Shown here piece by piece: positions 49,171 to 59,714 of a stretch of 64,000 bases of DNA. A program made the translations under genes and the position numbers. Position 1 is the stretch's first letter; each line of letters opens with the position of its first letter. This DNA is from Pseudomonas viridiflava. Lineage in GTDB: Bacteria > Pseudomonadota > Gammaproteobacteria > Pseudomonadales > Pseudomonadaceae. Below the pieces are notes generated by a model that was not told the origin of the DNA, did no database searches, and saw only the letters and a list, made by a program, of their open reading frames with translations. The stretch covers positions 62,001 through 126,000 of the forward strand of contig UVIF01000021.1 in the NCBI GenBank assembly GCA_900596015.1, written 5' to 3'.

Positions 49171-50499
49171 TCAGGCCAGCAGTTCGCCGCGCAGCGAGTG
49201 CGGGCGGGCTTCAGCGATGTGGATGTCGACGAACTGGCCAATCAGCCGTGCATCCGAGCAGGTGAAGTTGACGATGCGGTTGTTCTCGGTACGCCCCTGC
49301 AACTGGCCAGGGTCCTTGCGCGAATAATCGGTGACCAGAATGCGCTGGGTAGTGCCCACCATCTGACGACTGATCTCGAAACCCTGCTGGTTCAGCCGAT
49401 GCTGCAGCGCATCCAGGCGCTGTTTCTTCACCGTCTCGGGCGTGTCGTCGGCCAGATCCGCCGCGGGCGTACCAGGCCGCTGGCTATAGATGAAGGAATA
49501 CGAGAAATCCATGCCCACATCGGTCACCAGTTTCAGGGTCTGCTCGAAGTCTTTCTCGGTTTCGCCGGGGAAACCGATGATGAAGTCCGAGCTGATGCAG
49601 ATGTCCGGTACCGCCGCCTTGAGCTTGCGCAGCTTGGATTTGTATTCCAGCACCGTGTGGCCGCGTTTCATGGCCGCCAGCACGCGATCCGAGCCTGACT
49701 GCACGGGCAGATGCAGGTGCTTGACCAGTTGCGGTACTTCGGCGTGGGCCAGAATCAGGCTGTCGGAGAATTCCAGTGGGTGCGAGGTGGTGTAGCGGAT
49801 GCGCTCGATCCCGTCGATCTGGGCCACCATACGGATCAGCTCGGCCAGGTCGGCCAGGCGACCGTCGTGGGTCTGGCCGCGGTAGCCATTGACGTTCTGC
49901 CCCAGCAGGGTGACTTCGCGCACGCCGTTGTCGGCCAGGTGCATGACCTCGGCCAGGACATCGTCGAACGGTCGGCTGACTTCTTCGCCGCGGGTGTAGG
50001 GCACCACGCAGAACGTGCAGTATTTGCTGCAGCCTTCCATCACCGAGACGTAGGCGGTCGGCCCGTCGATGCGCGGTTCGGGAAGGTGGTCGAACTTCTC
50101 GATCTCGGGGAAGGAGATGTCCACCTGCGGCAGGCGGGTGATGCGCGCCGCGTCGATCATCTCGGGCAGGCGATGCAGGGTCTGCGGGCCGAACACCACG
50201 TCGACGTAGGGCGCGCGATCGCGGATGGCTGCGCCTTCCTGGCTGGCCACGCAGCCGCCGACCGCAATGACCATGTCTGGCTTGGCCAGCTTCAGTTCGC
50301 GCCAGCGGCCCAGTTGCGAATAGACGCGGTCCTGGGCACGCTCGCGGATCGAGCAGGTATTGAGCAGGATCACGTCGGCGTCTTCTGCGCGAGCAGTGAC
50401 TTCCAGGGCTTGATGTTCACCCAGCAGGTCGACCATGCGCGAGCTGTCGTACTCGTTCATCTGGCAACCGTGGGTTTCGATATAAAGCTTCTTGGCCAT
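49171..50499 (-). CDS. miaB: tRNA-2-methylthio-N6-dimethylallyladenosine synthase
   Basis: The 442-residue radical-SAM methylthiotransferase modifies A37 of tRNAs that read U-starting codons. It has the UPF0004 cysteines (Cys12 in [26 protein letters not shown]), the radical-[18 protein letters not shown], and a C-terminal TRAM domain. The ATG at 50499 begins [12 protein letters not shown], the typical start. A TATAAT box lies 35 bases upstream. Confidence 0.96.
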   Translation of the reverse strand: MAKKLYIETHGCQMNEYDSSRMVDLLGEHQALEVTARAEDADVILLNTCSIRERAQDRVYSQLGRWRELKLAKPDMVIAVGGCVASQEGAAIRDRAPYVDVVFGPQTLHRLPEMIDAARITRLPQVDISFPEIEKFDHLPEPRIDGPTAYVSVMEGCSKYCTFCVVPYTRGEEVSRPFDDVLAEVMHLADNGVREVTLLGQNVNGYRGQTHDGRLADLAELIRMVAQIDGIERIRYTTSHPLEFSDSLILAHAEVPQLVKHLHLPVQSGSDRVLAAMKRGHTVLEYKSKLRKLKAAVPDICISSDFIIGFPGETEKDFEQTLKLVTDVGMDFSYSFIYSQRPGTPAADLADDTPETVKKQRLDALQHRLNQQGFEISRQMVGTTQRILVTDYSRKDPGQLQGRTENNRIVNFTCSDARLIGQFVDIHIAEARPHSLRGELLA

Positions 50500-50533
50500 G
50501 GGGTGATCATCAAGTGGTTCAAAGAACCGCGCA

Positions 50534-50539
50534 TTATAG
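50534..50539 (-). promoter_or_regulatory. -10 box of the miaB operon
   Basis: On the minus strand CACTATAATGCGCGG contains a perfect TATAAT about 35 bases before the miaB ATG. The -35 region is poor. Confidence 0.45.
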
Positions 50540-50564
50540 TGCCCGTGGTCAGTGGTTCCTAGCA

Positions 50565-50591
50565 TTGCCTGTCGGGCGGCTATGCTATAGT
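50565..50591 (+). promoter_or_regulatory. Candidate promoter of the DUF1820 gene
   Basis: TTGCCT (50565-50570) and TATAGT (50586-50591) are 15 bases apart, a short spacer, 42 bases before the ATG at 50633. It is divergent from the miaB promoter. Confidence 0.35.
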
Positions 50592-50632
50592 TTTCGCCCT
50601 CTTCCAAGCTCACGACCTTATATCTGCCGACG

Positions 50633-50959
50633 ATGACCAAACGCGAAGCTCCAATCTACAAAGTGATTTTCCTCAACCAGGGCCAGGTATTCGAGATGTA
50701 CGCCAAGCAGATCTACCAGAGTGATCTGTGGGGGTTTCTGGAGGTCGAGGAATTCGTCTTTGGCGAGCGCACCACCATGGTCGTCGACCCCAGCGAAGAA
50801 AAGCTCAAGGCTCAGTTCGAAGGTGTGACGCGCAGCTTCGTGCCCATGCACTCGATCGTGCGGATCGATGAGGTGGAGCGCCTGGGCACGCCGAAGATCA
50901 GCGAGGCACGCATGACTGGCAATGTCATGCCATTCCCGATGCCGATGCCCGACAAATAG
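50633..50959 (+). CDS. DUF1820 family protein
   Basis: The 108-residue soluble protein matches the DUF1820 family of gamma-proteobacteria: [35 protein letters not shown] and [16 protein letters not shown]. There is no signal peptide or catalytic motif, and the tail is Met/Pro-rich ([10 protein letters not shown]). The family has no established function; its position beside miaB is conserved in Pseudomonas. Confidence 0.88.
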   Translation: MTKREAPIYKVIFLNQGQVFEMYAKQIYQSDLWGFLEVEEFVFGERTTMVVDPSEEKLKAQFEGVTRSFVPMHSIVRIDEVERLGTPKISEARMTGNVMPFPMPMPDK

Positions 50960-50983
50960 TCATCTGTCGGACTGCTGCAAGGC

Positions 50984-51538
50984 TCAGGGCAGCGGGGCGA
51001 AAGGCGACCGGCTGCCGCCGTCGGCCGTCTGCAACTCGAGCAGGTATTTGCGGAAAATCTGCCCCAGCACCTGAGTGGCCACTTCGAGGTCTTCGCGGCG
51101 CATTTGCCCGGACACCTCGTCGGCCGCGTCAAGCGCATCCTCGGCGCCGTTGACCGCCGCCATCTTCAGCACGATATAGGCCTGGACATTGTTGGCCGCC
51201 ACGCCTTCGCCCTTGAAGAACATGGTGCCCAGATGATACTGGGCCTCGGCATGCCCTTGCAGGGACGCTTGTTCGAAGTAGCTGAGGGCCTGGTTCAAGT
51301 CGCGTTCGGTTCGAGTACCGTCGTAATAGAACTGACCAAGCTCGAATTGCGCCTGGGCGTCGCCGTCCTTGGCGGCCTGCTGACAGGCAGCCAGCGCTGC
51401 GGGCAATGCCTGGGCAGAGGTATTGAGGGTGCAGCGACCCACCGCCGGAATCAACAACGAATTGCCGCCTGCGGTAGCCATTAGCGGCTGAAGAAGCAAC
51501 AGGCAGCCCAATGCAAGGGCGCGGCCGGTGCGGTTCAT
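50984..51538 (-). CDS. Exported Sel1/TPR-like repeat protein
   Basis: The 184-residue protein has a signal peptide (LALGCLLLLQPLMATAGG) and two to three Sel1-like repeats (GDAQAQFELGQFYYDGT, then GHAEAQYHLGTMFFKGEGV and a degenerate third). Such helical repeats mediate protein contacts in the periplasm. It is convergent with the DUF1820 gene. No partner is evident. Confidence 0.87.
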   Translation of the reverse strand: MNRTGRALALGCLLLLQPLMATAGGNSLLIPAVGRCTLNTSAQALPAALAACQQAAKDGDAQAQFELGQFYYDGTRTERDLNQALSYFEQASLQGHAEAQYHLGTMFFKGEGVAANNVQAYIVLKMAAVNGAEDALDAADEVSGQMRREDLEVATQVLGQIFRKYLLELQTADGGSRSPFAPLP

Positions 51539-51900
51539 GGGGATCGACTTACCTCTGCGGAATGCGGGCGGACCCGACGTAGAAACGTGGCGGGTGCTGC
51601 ATTATGAAATAAGCGGGGGGGCTGTTACAAAGTCTTTACTCGTTTTTCTGCGATATCGCTCAGATGGCACTGTTTCACGGGGTGCCAGCCGCGGCAGCGG
51701 TCCGTGGTCGTAGACAATCCAGCACGCTGTGTCAGGCGCACCGTGTTGCCTTCTTCGCGGTCGCTGACCGCTCCTACGGATTTGGATGCAACCTTCTGCG
51801 TAGGAGCGGTCCGTGGCCGCGAACGGTGCGCTGCGGTGGGCCAGGCATACCGCAGCGTCCTTTTCGCGGTCGCTGACCGCTCCTACGGGAGCGAAGGTGG
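51539..51900. other. Intergenic region filled with REP elements
   Basis: This 362-base gap between hemL and the Sel1 gene holds no reading frame that I support. A fragment of REP (CAGCGGTCCGTGGTCG) lies near 51696, a REPIN at 51753-51823 and a further single REP just before the hemL stop. The Sel1 gene promoter must lie near 51,560-51,640. Confidence 0.6.
51753..51888. repeat. REPIN plus single REP copy
   Basis: CTTCGCGGTCGCTGACCGCT (from 51753) and its inverse CGTAGGAGCGGTCCGTGGCC (from 51799) form a pair; a third copy in the first orientation is at 51860-51888, 13 bases before the hemL stop. Confidence 0.8.
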
Positions 51901-53184
51901 TTACTTCAGCGCGGCGAACGCTTTTTCGGCAGCATCCAGGGTGATCGCCAGCTCGGCATCGCCGTGGGCGATGGAGGTGAAGCCTGCCTCGAACGCGCTC
52001 GGCGCCAGGTACACGCCGCCGTCGAGCATCAGGTGGAAGAAACGCTTGAAACGATCGGCGTCGCTGGTCATGACGTCTTCGAAGGTGACGATGTCATCGG
52101 CGCCGCTGAAGTACAGGCCGAACATGCCTCCGGCCTGAGTGGTGACGAACGGAATGCCCGCGGCATCGGCACGCTGCTGCAGGCCATCGAGCAGGCGTGC
52201 GGTGTAGTCGCTCAGCTCGTCATGGAAACCGGGGCGGCTGATCAGCTTCAGGGTGGTCAGGCCAGCGGCCATGGCCAGTGGGTTGCCCGACAATGTGCCG
52301 GCCTGATAGACCGGACCCAGCGGCGCAATGTGCGACATGATCTCGCGCTTGCCGCCGAAGCAGCCCACGGGCATGCCACCACCGATGATCTTGCCGAACG
52401 TGCTCAGGTCCGGGGTCACGCCGTAGTAGGCCTGGGCACCACCGAGGGCCACGCGGAAACCGGTCATGACCTCGTCGAAGATCAGTACCACGCCGTACTG
52501 GTCGCAAAGGCGACGCAGGCCTTCCAGAAAGCCCGGCGCAGGCGGTACACAGTTCATGTTGCCCGCCACCGGCTCGACGATGATGCAGGCCACTTCGTCG
52601 GCGACCTCGGCCAGCATCTGCTCCACCGCAGCGATGTCGTTGAACGGCAGCGTCAGGGTGTGTTTGGCGAACGCCGCCGGCACGCCGGGCGAGCTGGGCA
52701 CGCCAAGGGTCAGGGCGCCGGAACCGGCCTTGACCAGCAGGCTGTCGGAATGGCCGTGGTAGCAGCCTTCGAACTTGATGATGCTGTCGCGCCCGGTGAA
52801 ACCGCGGGCCAGGCGAATGGCGCTCATGGTCGCCTCGGTCCCCGAGCTGACCATGCGCACCATTTCCATGGACGGCACGATCGCGCAGACCAGGTCTGCC
52901 ATCTGCGTTTCCATTTCGGTCGGCGCGCCGTACGACAAACCATGTTCAAGCTGCTTGCGCACAGCGTCGAGCACGTCCGGATGGCTGTGGCCCAGGATCA
53001 TCGGACCCCAGGAACCCACGTAGTCGACGTAGCGCTTGTCGTCTTCATCGGTGACATAGGCGCCGGCAGCATGCTTGAAGAACAGCGGCGTGCCGCCCAC
53101 GCTCTTGAAAGCGCGCACGGGCGAGTTGACGCCACCGGGGATGTGCTTCTGGGCGTTGGCGAACAGGGTTTCGGAACGGGACAT
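51901..53184 (-). CDS. hemL: Glutamate-1-semialdehyde 2,1-aminomutase
   Basis: The 427-residue PLP enzyme converts glutamate-1-semialdehyde to 5-aminolevulinate for tetrapyrroles. The aminotransferase III pattern is clear: [43 protein letters not shown] and the PLP lysine in [16 protein letters not shown]. It starts [20 protein letters not shown] with GAGAG upstream, 17 bases after thiE. thiD-thiE-hemL form an operon. Confidence 0.97.
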   Translation of the reverse strand: MSRSETLFANAQKHIPGGVNSPVRAFKSVGGTPLFFKHAAGAYVTDEDDKRYVDYVGSWGPMILGHSHPDVLDAVRKQLEHGLSYGAPTEMETQMADLVCAIVPSMEMVRMVSSGTEATMSAIRLARGFTGRDSIIKFEGCYHGHSDSLLVKAGSGALTLGVPSSPGVPAAFAKHTLTLPFNDIAAVEQMLAEVADEVACIIVEPVAGNMNCVPPAPGFLEGLRRLCDQYGVVLIFDEVMTGFRVALGGAQAYYGVTPDLSTFGKIIGGGMPVGCFGGKREIMSHIAPLGPVYQAGTLSGNPLAMAAGLTTLKLISRPGFHDELSDYTARLLDGLQQRADAAGIPFVTTQAGGMFGLYFSGADDIVTFEDVMTSDADRFKRFFHLMLDGGVYLAPSAFEAGFTSIAHGDAELAITLDAAEKAFAALK

Positions 53185-53201
53185 AGATAAGCTCTCTTGC
53201 A

Positions 53202-53828
53202 TCAGGCAGTTTCGAACAACGCGTTCAGCGCACGGGCGCGACGGGTGACTTCCTGGGCCGTGTCGGCGCCGAACAGCGCATGCACCACGGCCAGCAGGTT
53301 GGCACCCTGGGCCACCAGCGGGGCGGCGTTGTCCAGGGTGATGCCGCCAATGACGGCGATCGGCAATTTCAGTTCGGCACGCGCCTGCGCCAACAGTTCC
53401 AGGCTGGCAGGCGATGCGTCGGGCTTGGTCTGGGAGGCGAAGAAGCGCCCGAAGGCGACGTAGCTGGCTCCTTCGCGGGCGGCCTGGTGGGCCAGGTCGA
53501 GACGGTTGTGGCACGTGCTGCCGATGATCGCCTTGCGGCCCAGCAAGGCGCGGGCAGGCGTCAGCGGGCCATCGGTCTGCCCCAGGTGCACGCCGACGTT
53601 GAGCCGCGCGGCCAGTTCGGCATCGTCGTTGATGATCAGGTGCGCTTTGTAGCGTTCGCACAGCTGGCGCAGTTTGTCGGCTTCGCGCAGGCGCCGGGCG
53701 TCGTCGTTGCTCTTGTCACGGTATTGCAGCAGGGTAATGCCGCCGTCCAGTGCAGCCTCGACGTACTTGAGGAACTTGCCGGCCAACAGTTGGCTGTCGG
53801 TGATGGCGTAGACGCCACGTAGGTTCAT
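53202..53828 (-). CDS. thiE: Thiamine-phosphate synthase
   Basis: The 208-residue TIM-barrel enzyme joins HMP pyrophosphate and thiazole phosphate. Motifs: [59 protein letters not shown] and [12 protein letters not shown]. Start at ATG 53828, 34 bases after thiD. Confidence 0.96.
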   Translation of the reverse strand: MNLRGVYAITDSQLLAGKFLKYVEAALDGGITLLQYRDKSNDDARRLREADKLRQLCERYKAHLIINDDAELAARLNVGVHLGQTDGPLTPARALLGRKAIIGSTCHNRLDLAHQAAREGASYVAFGRFFASQTKPDASPASLELLAQARAELKLPIAVIGGITLDNAAPLVAQGANLLAVVHALFGADTAQEVTRRARALNALFETA

Positions 53829-53862
53829 CGCTCGGTCCTGAGGCAGGGGGCAGGGGTTCGGC

Positions 53863-54660
53863 TCAAGAGCAGAAATCCAGGGGCAGGCGGCGCGGCACGA
53901 ATTGCCCGTGGCCCAATTGCTCGGCGTCACGCAAGGTGCGCCAGGTGTAGTCGAGCGCCGACTGCACCGCGCTTTCCAAGCCTTCGCCCAACGCCAGACG
54001 GCCGGCCAGGGCGCTGGCCAGGGTGCATCCGGAGCCGTGGTAACTGCCGGGCAGACGCTGGCAGGTGAACGTTCGACGACTGCCGTCGCGGCTGTACAGG
54101 CGGTTGTGCACTTCGTGCTCGTCGCCATGGCCGCCAGTGATCAACAGGTGCTTGCAGAACGGCAGCAGCTTCTGTGCGCATTCATCGGCGCTGCCGTCGG
54201 GCAGGTCGGCGAGAATGCGCGCCTCGGGCAGGTTCGGCGTCGCGATGGTGGCCAGTGGCAGCAGCTGTTCGCGCATTGCGTAGCCGACCTCGTCCTTGCC
54301 CAGGCTGCCACCACCGCCGGCACGCAACACCGGGTCACAGACCATCGGCAGATGGGGGTGGGCGGACAACAGCTCGACCACGGTTGCGACCATGTCTACC
54401 GAGCCGAGCATGCCCAGCTTGACCGCTGCCACCGGCGAGTCGCTGAGCACGGCATTGGCCTGCGCCAGGATCCACTCGCGGTCGAGTACGCGGAAATCGC
54501 TTACATTGACGGTGTTCTGCACGGTCAGCGCGGTAACCGTCGGCGCGGCATGGCAGCCCTGCGCGAGCAGGGCTTCGATATCTGCCTGCAGGCCGGCGCC
54601 GCCACTGGGGTCGTGGCCGGAGAGACAGAGGACAACGGGGCGGGAGCTATAGATATTCAT
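53863..54660 (-). CDS. thiD: Hydroxymethylpyrimidine (phosphate) kinase
   Basis: The 265-residue ribokinase-fold enzyme phosphorylates HMP and HMP phosphate for thiamine synthesis. Visible motifs are [44 protein letters not shown] and the anion hole/catalytic segment [16 protein letters not shown]. Two ATGs are possible (54678 and 54660); 54660 gives [11 protein letters not shown], the better fit. Confidence 0.95.
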   Translation of the reverse strand: MNIYSSRPVVLCLSGHDPSGGAGLQADIEALLAQGCHAAPTVTALTVQNTVNVSDFRVLDREWILAQANAVLSDSPVAAVKLGMLGSVDMVATVVELLSAHPHLPMVCDPVLRAGGGGSLGKDEVGYAMREQLLPLATIATPNLPEARILADLPDGSADECAQKLLPFCKHLLITGGHGDEHEVHNRLYSRDGSRRTFTCQRLPGSYHGSGCTLASALAGRLALGEGLESAVQSALDYTWRTLRDAEQLGHGQFVPRRLPLDFCS

Positions 54661-54814
54661 GGTGCGCGAGCTTATCACGGCGCACGGCGTTGTAGCAGCG
54701 CCGCGAGCGGCGGCAAGCGCGCCTGCAGCGCTGCGATAGGTGAACGGCGTTCGCGCTTTGCAGGGTGCCTATGTATCATATTGACACTACGCTGCAGCAC
54801 ATCCCGAAGGCAAC

Positions 54815-57238
54815 ATGCGCTATTTGCTTATCCTGATAATGGCCTGGCTGCCCATGCTGGCAGGTGCGGTCGACTTCGACGAGACCACGCGCAGCCTCGC
54901 GCTGGGACGCACGATGCAGGTCTACGAAGATGTGTCGGGCGACGCCACCATCGAGCAGATCACCACCGGCCTGGCCTCCGCTTTTCATCAGCACCACAGC
55001 GACGTGCTCAATGCCGGCTACTCACAGTCCGTGTATTGGCTGCGCATCGATCTGCGCTATGTACCGCGCGCCGACGGATCGACGCACAGCTGGCTGCTGG
55101 AGCTGGCCTATCCGCCCATGGACCACCTGGAACTGTTCTTGCCCGATGCCGCCGGGCAGTACCACTCGGTGCAGCGAACCGGCGATGCCTTGCCGTATGC
55201 CAGCCGCCAGATCAAGCAGAACAACTACTTGTTCGAACTGCCATTTCAGCCAGGCGAAGCGAAGACCGTGTATCTGCGCCTGCACAGCCAAGGCTCGGTG
55301 CAGGCGCCGGTCAGCCTGTGGTCGGCCAACGCCTACCTCGAGGCGCAACCCTCGAGGCTGTACGTACTCGGCCTGATCTACGGCGTGCTGCTGGGCATGC
55401 TGGTGTACAACCTGTTCATCTTCCTCAGCGTGCGCGATCGCAGCTACCTGTACTACATCGTCTATATCGCGTCGTTCGGCCTGTACCAGGTATCGGTGAA
55501 CGGTGCCGGGGTCGAGTATTTCTGGCCCGACAATCCGTGGTGGGCCAACGCCGCCACGCCATTCTTCATCGGCGCAGCCGGCTTCTTCGGTTGCCAGTTC
55601 TCGCGCAGCTTCCTGCAGACGGCGCGGCACAGTCGCTGGATGGATCGGCTGCTGCTCGGCCTGATGGTCTACGGCGCCGTGGTCATGGTGCTGTCGCTGT
55701 CGACCAGCTATGCCCTGGCATTGCGCCTGGCCACGTTGCTGGCGCTGTGTTTCACCGTGGTGATCTTCTCCGCCGGCATCCTCGCCTGGCTGCGTGGCAT
55801 GCGCCTGGCGCGTTACTTCATCATTGCCTGGAGCGCGTTCCTGCTGGGCGGCATCGTCAATACCCTGATGGTGCTGGGCTATCTGCCCAATGTGTTCATC
55901 ACCATGTACGCCAGCCAGATCGGTTCGGCGCTGGAGGTCGGCCTGCTGTCGCTGGCCCTGGCCGACCGGATCAACGTGCTGCGCGACCAGCAGGCGCAGA
56001 CCCTGAAGCAAGCCGGGCTGAAGCTTGAGCAGGCGAATCAGGAACTGGCTGCCAGCAACCGGCTCAAGGACGAATTCCTTGCCACTGTCACCCATGAGCT
56101 GCGCACCCCGATGAATGGCGTGATCGGCTCGCTGGAACTGATGCAGACCGTGCCCATGGGGCCGGAGCTGGCGCAGTACCAGCACACTGCGGCAGGTTCG
56201 GCGCGGCACATGATGCGCATGGTCGACGACATCCTGATCCTGACCGAGCTGCAAGCCGGGCGGCTCTATCCGCGCAACGAACCGTTCAGCCTGCAGGCGC
56301 TGCTGGACAGCGTGCAGATGCAATTCAGCCGTCAGGCCCAGAGCAAGTGTCTGGCGTTCACCGTGGAGCGCGCAGCCGGTCTGCCCGACCGCCTGCAGGG
56401 CGATTCGCAGAAGCTTGCCCTGTGCCTGGGCTGCCTGATCGACAACGGCATCAAGTTCACCCGCGAAGGCAGTGTCAATGTGCGCGTCAGTGGCGGCGAG
56501 CCAGTGAGTGATCAGCTGCAGATAACCTTCACGGTCAGCGACAGCGGCATCGGTTTCAGTCATCGCGACGAAGAAACCCTCTACCAACGCTTCTACCAGC
56601 TCGATGGCTCGGTGACCCGCGAGTACGGCGGATTGGGTATCGGCCTGGCGATCTGTCGGCAGCTGGCCGAACTGGTAGGCGGGCAGCTTCATCATCAGTC
56701 CGAGCCCGGACGCGGCAGCTGTTTCGAACTGAGCGTGCGCCTGGGTGTTGTCGAAGCGCATCCGGGTCGTGCCTTGAGCACCAGCGCCGGTGCCTTTGGC
56801 ACCCAGCGCGCAGCCCATGAATGCACCGTATTGCTGGTGGACGCCAACAGCGTCGACCAGTTGGTCGTGCGGGCCATGCTGCTCAAGCTCGGCTACCGCG
56901 TGCGCACGGCCGAGGACGGCGCCGGTGCGCTGGCCCTGCTGACTCGCGAGCGTTTCGATGCCGTGCTCATGGAGCACAGCCTGCCCGCACAGAGCGCTCT
57001 GCACACCACCCGCCAGCTGCGCAGCCTGCCGGGGTGCGAGCGATTGCCGGTGCTGGCGCTCACCGAGCCCGGCCAGACCCCGCGCGAGGCGTGCCTGGCT
57101 GCCGGAGTATCGGTCTGCCTGGCGCGCCCGGTGCGCTTCGAAGAGCTTCAGGCGGTTTTGCACGGCTGCATCCTCAGCCATCCCAAGCCGGTGTCGCCAC
57201 CGATTGCGGATGCGCCCCCCGGCGCTGCCCCGGCGTAA
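54815..57238 (+). CDS. ladS: LadS-like hybrid sensor kinase with degenerate receiver
   Basis: The 807-residue protein has the LadS/RetS layout: signal peptide (1-18), periplasmic DISMED2 domain (about 20-170), 7TM-DISM membrane domain (about 180-385), HisKA with ATVTHELRTPMNGVIG (His427), HATPase (DNGIKFT, DSGIGFS, GGLGIGLAICRQLAEL) and a C-terminal receiver (about 669-790). In the receiver the phospho-accepting Asp is Glu720 (VLMEHSLP) and the conserved Lys is Arg771 (LARPV), so normal Asp phosphorylation is not expected. The position next to thiD-thiE-hemL is that of ladS in P. aeruginosa, where LadS feeds the GacS/GacA-Rsm pathway. Orthology is inferred from architecture and position. It is divergent from thiD. 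Confidence 0.88.
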   Translation: MRYLLILIMAWLPMLAGAVDFDETTRSLALGRTMQVYEDVSGDATIEQITTGLASAFHQHHSDVLNAGYSQSVYWLRIDLRYVPRADGSTHSWLLELAYPPMDHLELFLPDAAGQYHSVQRTGDALPYASRQIKQNNYLFELPFQPGEAKTVYLRLHSQGSVQAPVSLWSANAYLEAQPSRLYVLGLIYGVLLGMLVYNLFIFLSVRDRSYLYYIVYIASFGLYQVSVNGAGVEYFWPDNPWWANAATPFFIGAAGFFGCQFSRSFLQTARHSRWMDRLLLGLMVYGAVVMVLSLSTSYALALRLATLLALCFTVVIFSAGILAWLRGMRLARYFIIAWSAFLLGGIVNTLMVLGYLPNVFITMYASQIGSALEVGLLSLALADRINVLRDQQAQTLKQAGLKLEQANQELAASNRLKDEFLATVTHELRTPMNGVIGSLELMQTVPMGPELAQYQHTAAGSARHMMRMVDDILILTELQAGRLYPRNEPFSLQALLDSVQMQFSRQAQSKCLAFTVERAAGLPDRLQGDSQKLALCLGCLIDNGIKFTREGSVNVRVSGGEPVSDQLQITFTVSDSGIGFSHRDEETLYQRFYQLDGSVTREYGGLGIGLAICRQLAELVGGQLHHQSEPGRGSCFELSVRLGVVEAHPGRALSTSAGAFGTQRAAHECTVLLVDANSVDQLVVRAMLLKLGYRVRTAEDGAGALALLTRERFDAVLMEHSLPAQSALHTTRQLRSLPGCERLPVLALTEPGQTPREACLAAGVSVCLARPVRFEELQAVLHGCILSHPKPVSPPIADAPPGAAPA

Positions 57239-57319
57239 CCAACGCCGTCGCACCGGGGGTGCCTTTCGTCGGCATTGCAGGCAAGATGCAAGCCTGCCAG
57301 ATCAGCCAGGACATGCCCC

Positions 57320-58789
57320 ATGAGTAATGCTCCAGACTTCGTAGTTGTGGAAACTGCCGAACAAGCCGTGGATCGGTTGGCAGAACTGCACGAACGGGCC
57401 ACTCGCGCCCTGAGCCAGGCGCTCAAGCGCTACCTCAAGGATCGCAGCGAGCCGGATGCGGCCGAGCGCGATCTGTTTCGCTACCCTGAACTGCGCCTGA
57501 CCTACGCCTACGGCGGCGAACTGCCTGCCATCACCCGAGCCTACGCCAAGGTCAACCTGCCTGGCGTGTATTCGGTGACCGTGACCCAACCGGCCGCCTT
57601 CCGCGGTTATCTGCTGGACCAGTTGCGGCCGCTGATGCGCGACTTCGCGGTCACCATCGAAGTCGGTGTCAGCGAGCAGAACATTCCCTATCCCTATGTC
57701 GTCGACCAGGGCGACGAGCTGGCCGGCAGCGGTGTGACCGCGGCCGCCCTGGCGCGGGTGTTCCCCAGTACCGACCTGTCTGCGGCCACGGACGGCATCG
57801 CCGACGGCCTGTACGACTGGGCCACGGCCGATCCGCTGCCGCTGGCGCTGTTCGACGCCGCGCGGGTGGATTTCTCCCTGCGTCGCCTGATCCACTACAC
57901 CGGCAGCGACTGGAAGCACGTGCAGCCGTGGATCCTGCTGACCAACTACCACCGCTACGTCGACCAGTTCGTTACCCACGGCCTGGAACAGCTGCGCAAC
58001 GATCCGCGCTTCGTGCGCCTGGTGATGCCGGGCAACGTGATCATCGAAAAGAGTATGGACAACGGCGAGGCCCAGGCGCTGGTGGCCAGCGTGGTGTGGC
58101 ACCGCTATCAGATGCCGGCGTATCACCTGATTGCCGAGGATGGCGACGGCGTGACGCTGGTGAACATCGGCGTCGGCCCTTCGAACGCCAAGAACATCAC
58201 CGACCACCTGGCCGTGCTGCGTCCGCATTGCTGGCTGATGATCGGCCACTGCGGTGGCCTGCGACAGTCGCAGACCATCGGCGACTATGTGCTGGCCCAC
58301 GCCTACATGCGCCAGGACGGTATTCTCGATCGGGTCCTGCCACCGAACATTCCCATTCCGGCCCTGGCCGAAGTGCAGCTGGCGTTGCAGGAAGCGGCGG
58401 CGCAGGTCACCGGCGAGCGCGGCGACGACCTCAAGAAGCGCCTGCGCACCGGCACCGTGCTGACCTACGATGATCGCAACTGGGAACTGCGCTGGGCCCA
58501 GGAGCGACCGCTGATCAACCTGTCGCGCGCCGTTGCGGTGGACATGGAGAGCGGCACCATTGCCGCCCAGGGTTATCGCCTGCGGGTGCCGTACGGCACT
58601 CTGCTGTGCGTGTCGGACAAGCCCTTGCACAGTGAGATCAAGCTGCCGGGCTCGGCCAACGCGTTCTACAACCGCGCGGTCAGCCAGCATCTGAACATCG
58701 GCATCACGGCCTTGAACTTGCTGCGCAACCAGCTCAACTCGCTGCACTCGCGCAAGCTGCGCAGCTTCGACGAGCCGCCGTTCCGCTGA
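57320..58789 (+). CDS. amn: AMP nucleosidase
   Basis: The 489-residue enzyme hydrolyses AMP to adenine and ribose 5-phosphate. The N-terminal AMP-regulatory domain (FRYPELRLTYAYGG) and the C-terminal phosphorylase-like domain (VNIGVGPSNAKNITDHLAVL, LMIGHCGGLRQSQTIGDYVL, VAVDMESGTIAAQGYRLRVP) are both present. The ATG at 57320 follows AGGACATGCCCC. The length is typical. Confidence 0.96.
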   Translation: MSNAPDFVVVETAEQAVDRLAELHERATRALSQALKRYLKDRSEPDAAERDLFRYPELRLTYAYGGELPAITRAYAKVNLPGVYSVTVTQPAAFRGYLLDQLRPLMRDFAVTIEVGVSEQNIPYPYVVDQGDELAGSGVTAAALARVFPSTDLSAATDGIADGLYDWATADPLPLALFDAARVDFSLRRLIHYTGSDWKHVQPWILLTNYHRYVDQFVTHGLEQLRNDPRFVRLVMPGNVIIEKSMDNGEAQALVASVVWHRYQMPAYHLIAEDGDGVTLVNIGVGPSNAKNITDHLAVLRPHCWLMIGHCGGLRQSQTIGDYVLAHAYMRQDGILDRVLPPNIPIPALAEVQLALQEAAAQVTGERGDDLKKRLRTGTVLTYDDRNWELRWAQERPLINLSRAVAVDMESGTIAAQGYRLRVPYGTLLCVSDKPLHSEIKLPGSANAFYNRAVSQHLNIGITALNLLRNQLNSLHSRKLRSFDEPPFR

Positions 58790-58856
58790 CAGGTTTGCCG
58801 TGGCTGGCAAGGGCCTCTAGCATGAGCGCCCTTGCCAGCCCGAAAGCCGCTTCGTC

Positions 58857-59474
58857 ATGCCTCTTCCTCTTCGCTCCAACAAACGTCCACCCGCCAGCGG
58901 CCGCCGTGTGGCCAAGGCCCCGCCGGCCCAGCCGCGGCTGCTGCTGTTCAACAAACCGTTCGATGTGCTGACCCAGTTCAGCGACGGTGAAGGGCGCGCG
59001 ACGCTGAAGGATTTCATCGAGATTGCCGGGGTCTATCCGGCCGGTCGCCTGGACCGTGACAGCGAGGGGCTGCTGTTGCTGACCAACGACGGCCAGTTGC
59101 AGGCGCGCATCGCCGACCCAAAGCACAAGCTGGCCAAGACCTATTGGGTGCAGGTGGAAGGCGTACCCGACGAAGACCAGTTGCAGCGTTTGCGCACCGG
59201 GGTCGAGCTCAACGATGGCATGACCCTGCCGGCGCAAGCGCGGCTGCTGGACGAGCCGGACCTGTGGCCGCGCGATCCGCCGGTGCGCTTTCGCAAGAGC
59301 GTGCCGACCCATTGGCTGGAGCTGGTGATCAAGGAGGGGCGCAACCGTCAGGTGCGGCGCATGACGGCGGCAGTGGGCCTGCCGACCTTGCGCCTGGTGC
59401 GGGTGCGCATCGGTGACTGGAGCCTCGAGGGCCTGGGGCAGGGCGAGTGGCGCGAGGTGCCGGCCAGTCTGTAG
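58857..59474 (+). CDS. rluE: 23S rRNA pseudouridine2457 synthase
   Basis: The 205-residue RsuA-family enzyme has no S4 domain, a feature of RluE. Motifs are [38 protein letters not shown] with the catalytic Asp, [12 protein letters not shown] and [11 protein letters not shown]. The basic N-terminal 25 residues are typical. Its stop codon lies inside the first unit of a 57-base repeat array. Confidence 0.93.
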   Translation: MPLPLRSNKRPPASGRRVAKAPPAQPRLLLFNKPFDVLTQFSDGEGRATLKDFIEIAGVYPAGRLDRDSEGLLLLTNDGQLQARIADPKHKLAKTYWVQVEGVPDEDQLQRLRTGVELNDGMTLPAQARLLDEPDLWPRDPPVRFRKSVPTHWLELVIKEGRNRQVRRMTAAVGLPTLRLVRVRIGDWSLEGLGQGEWREVPASL

Positions 59475-59697
59475 CCGACCTGCCCTACTGTGGGAGCGGG
59501 TTCTACCCGCGAAGGTGCTTCAGGCCTGTAGCCGGCCTGGCACGCTGTGGGAGCGGGTTCTACCCGCGAAGGTGCTTCAGGCCTGTGGCCGGCCTGCCCC
59601 ATTGTGGGAGCGGGTTCTACCCGCGAAGGTGCTTCAGGCCTGTGGCCGGCCTGCCCCATTGTGGGAGCGGGTTCTACCCGCGAAGGTGCTGCAAGTC
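59470..59697. repeat. Tandem array of four 57-base REP units
   Basis: Units begin at 59470, 59527, 59584 and 59641, exactly 57 bases apart. Each carries the palindromic core GTGGGAGCGGGTTCTACCCG. Units 3 and 4 are nearly identical. The array begins within the last codons of rluE and ends 18 bases before the convergent Lrp gene stop, so both messages can end in REP hairpins. Confidence 0.93.
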
Positions 59698-59714
59698 TGT
59701 CTCAGGCCTGAAGC

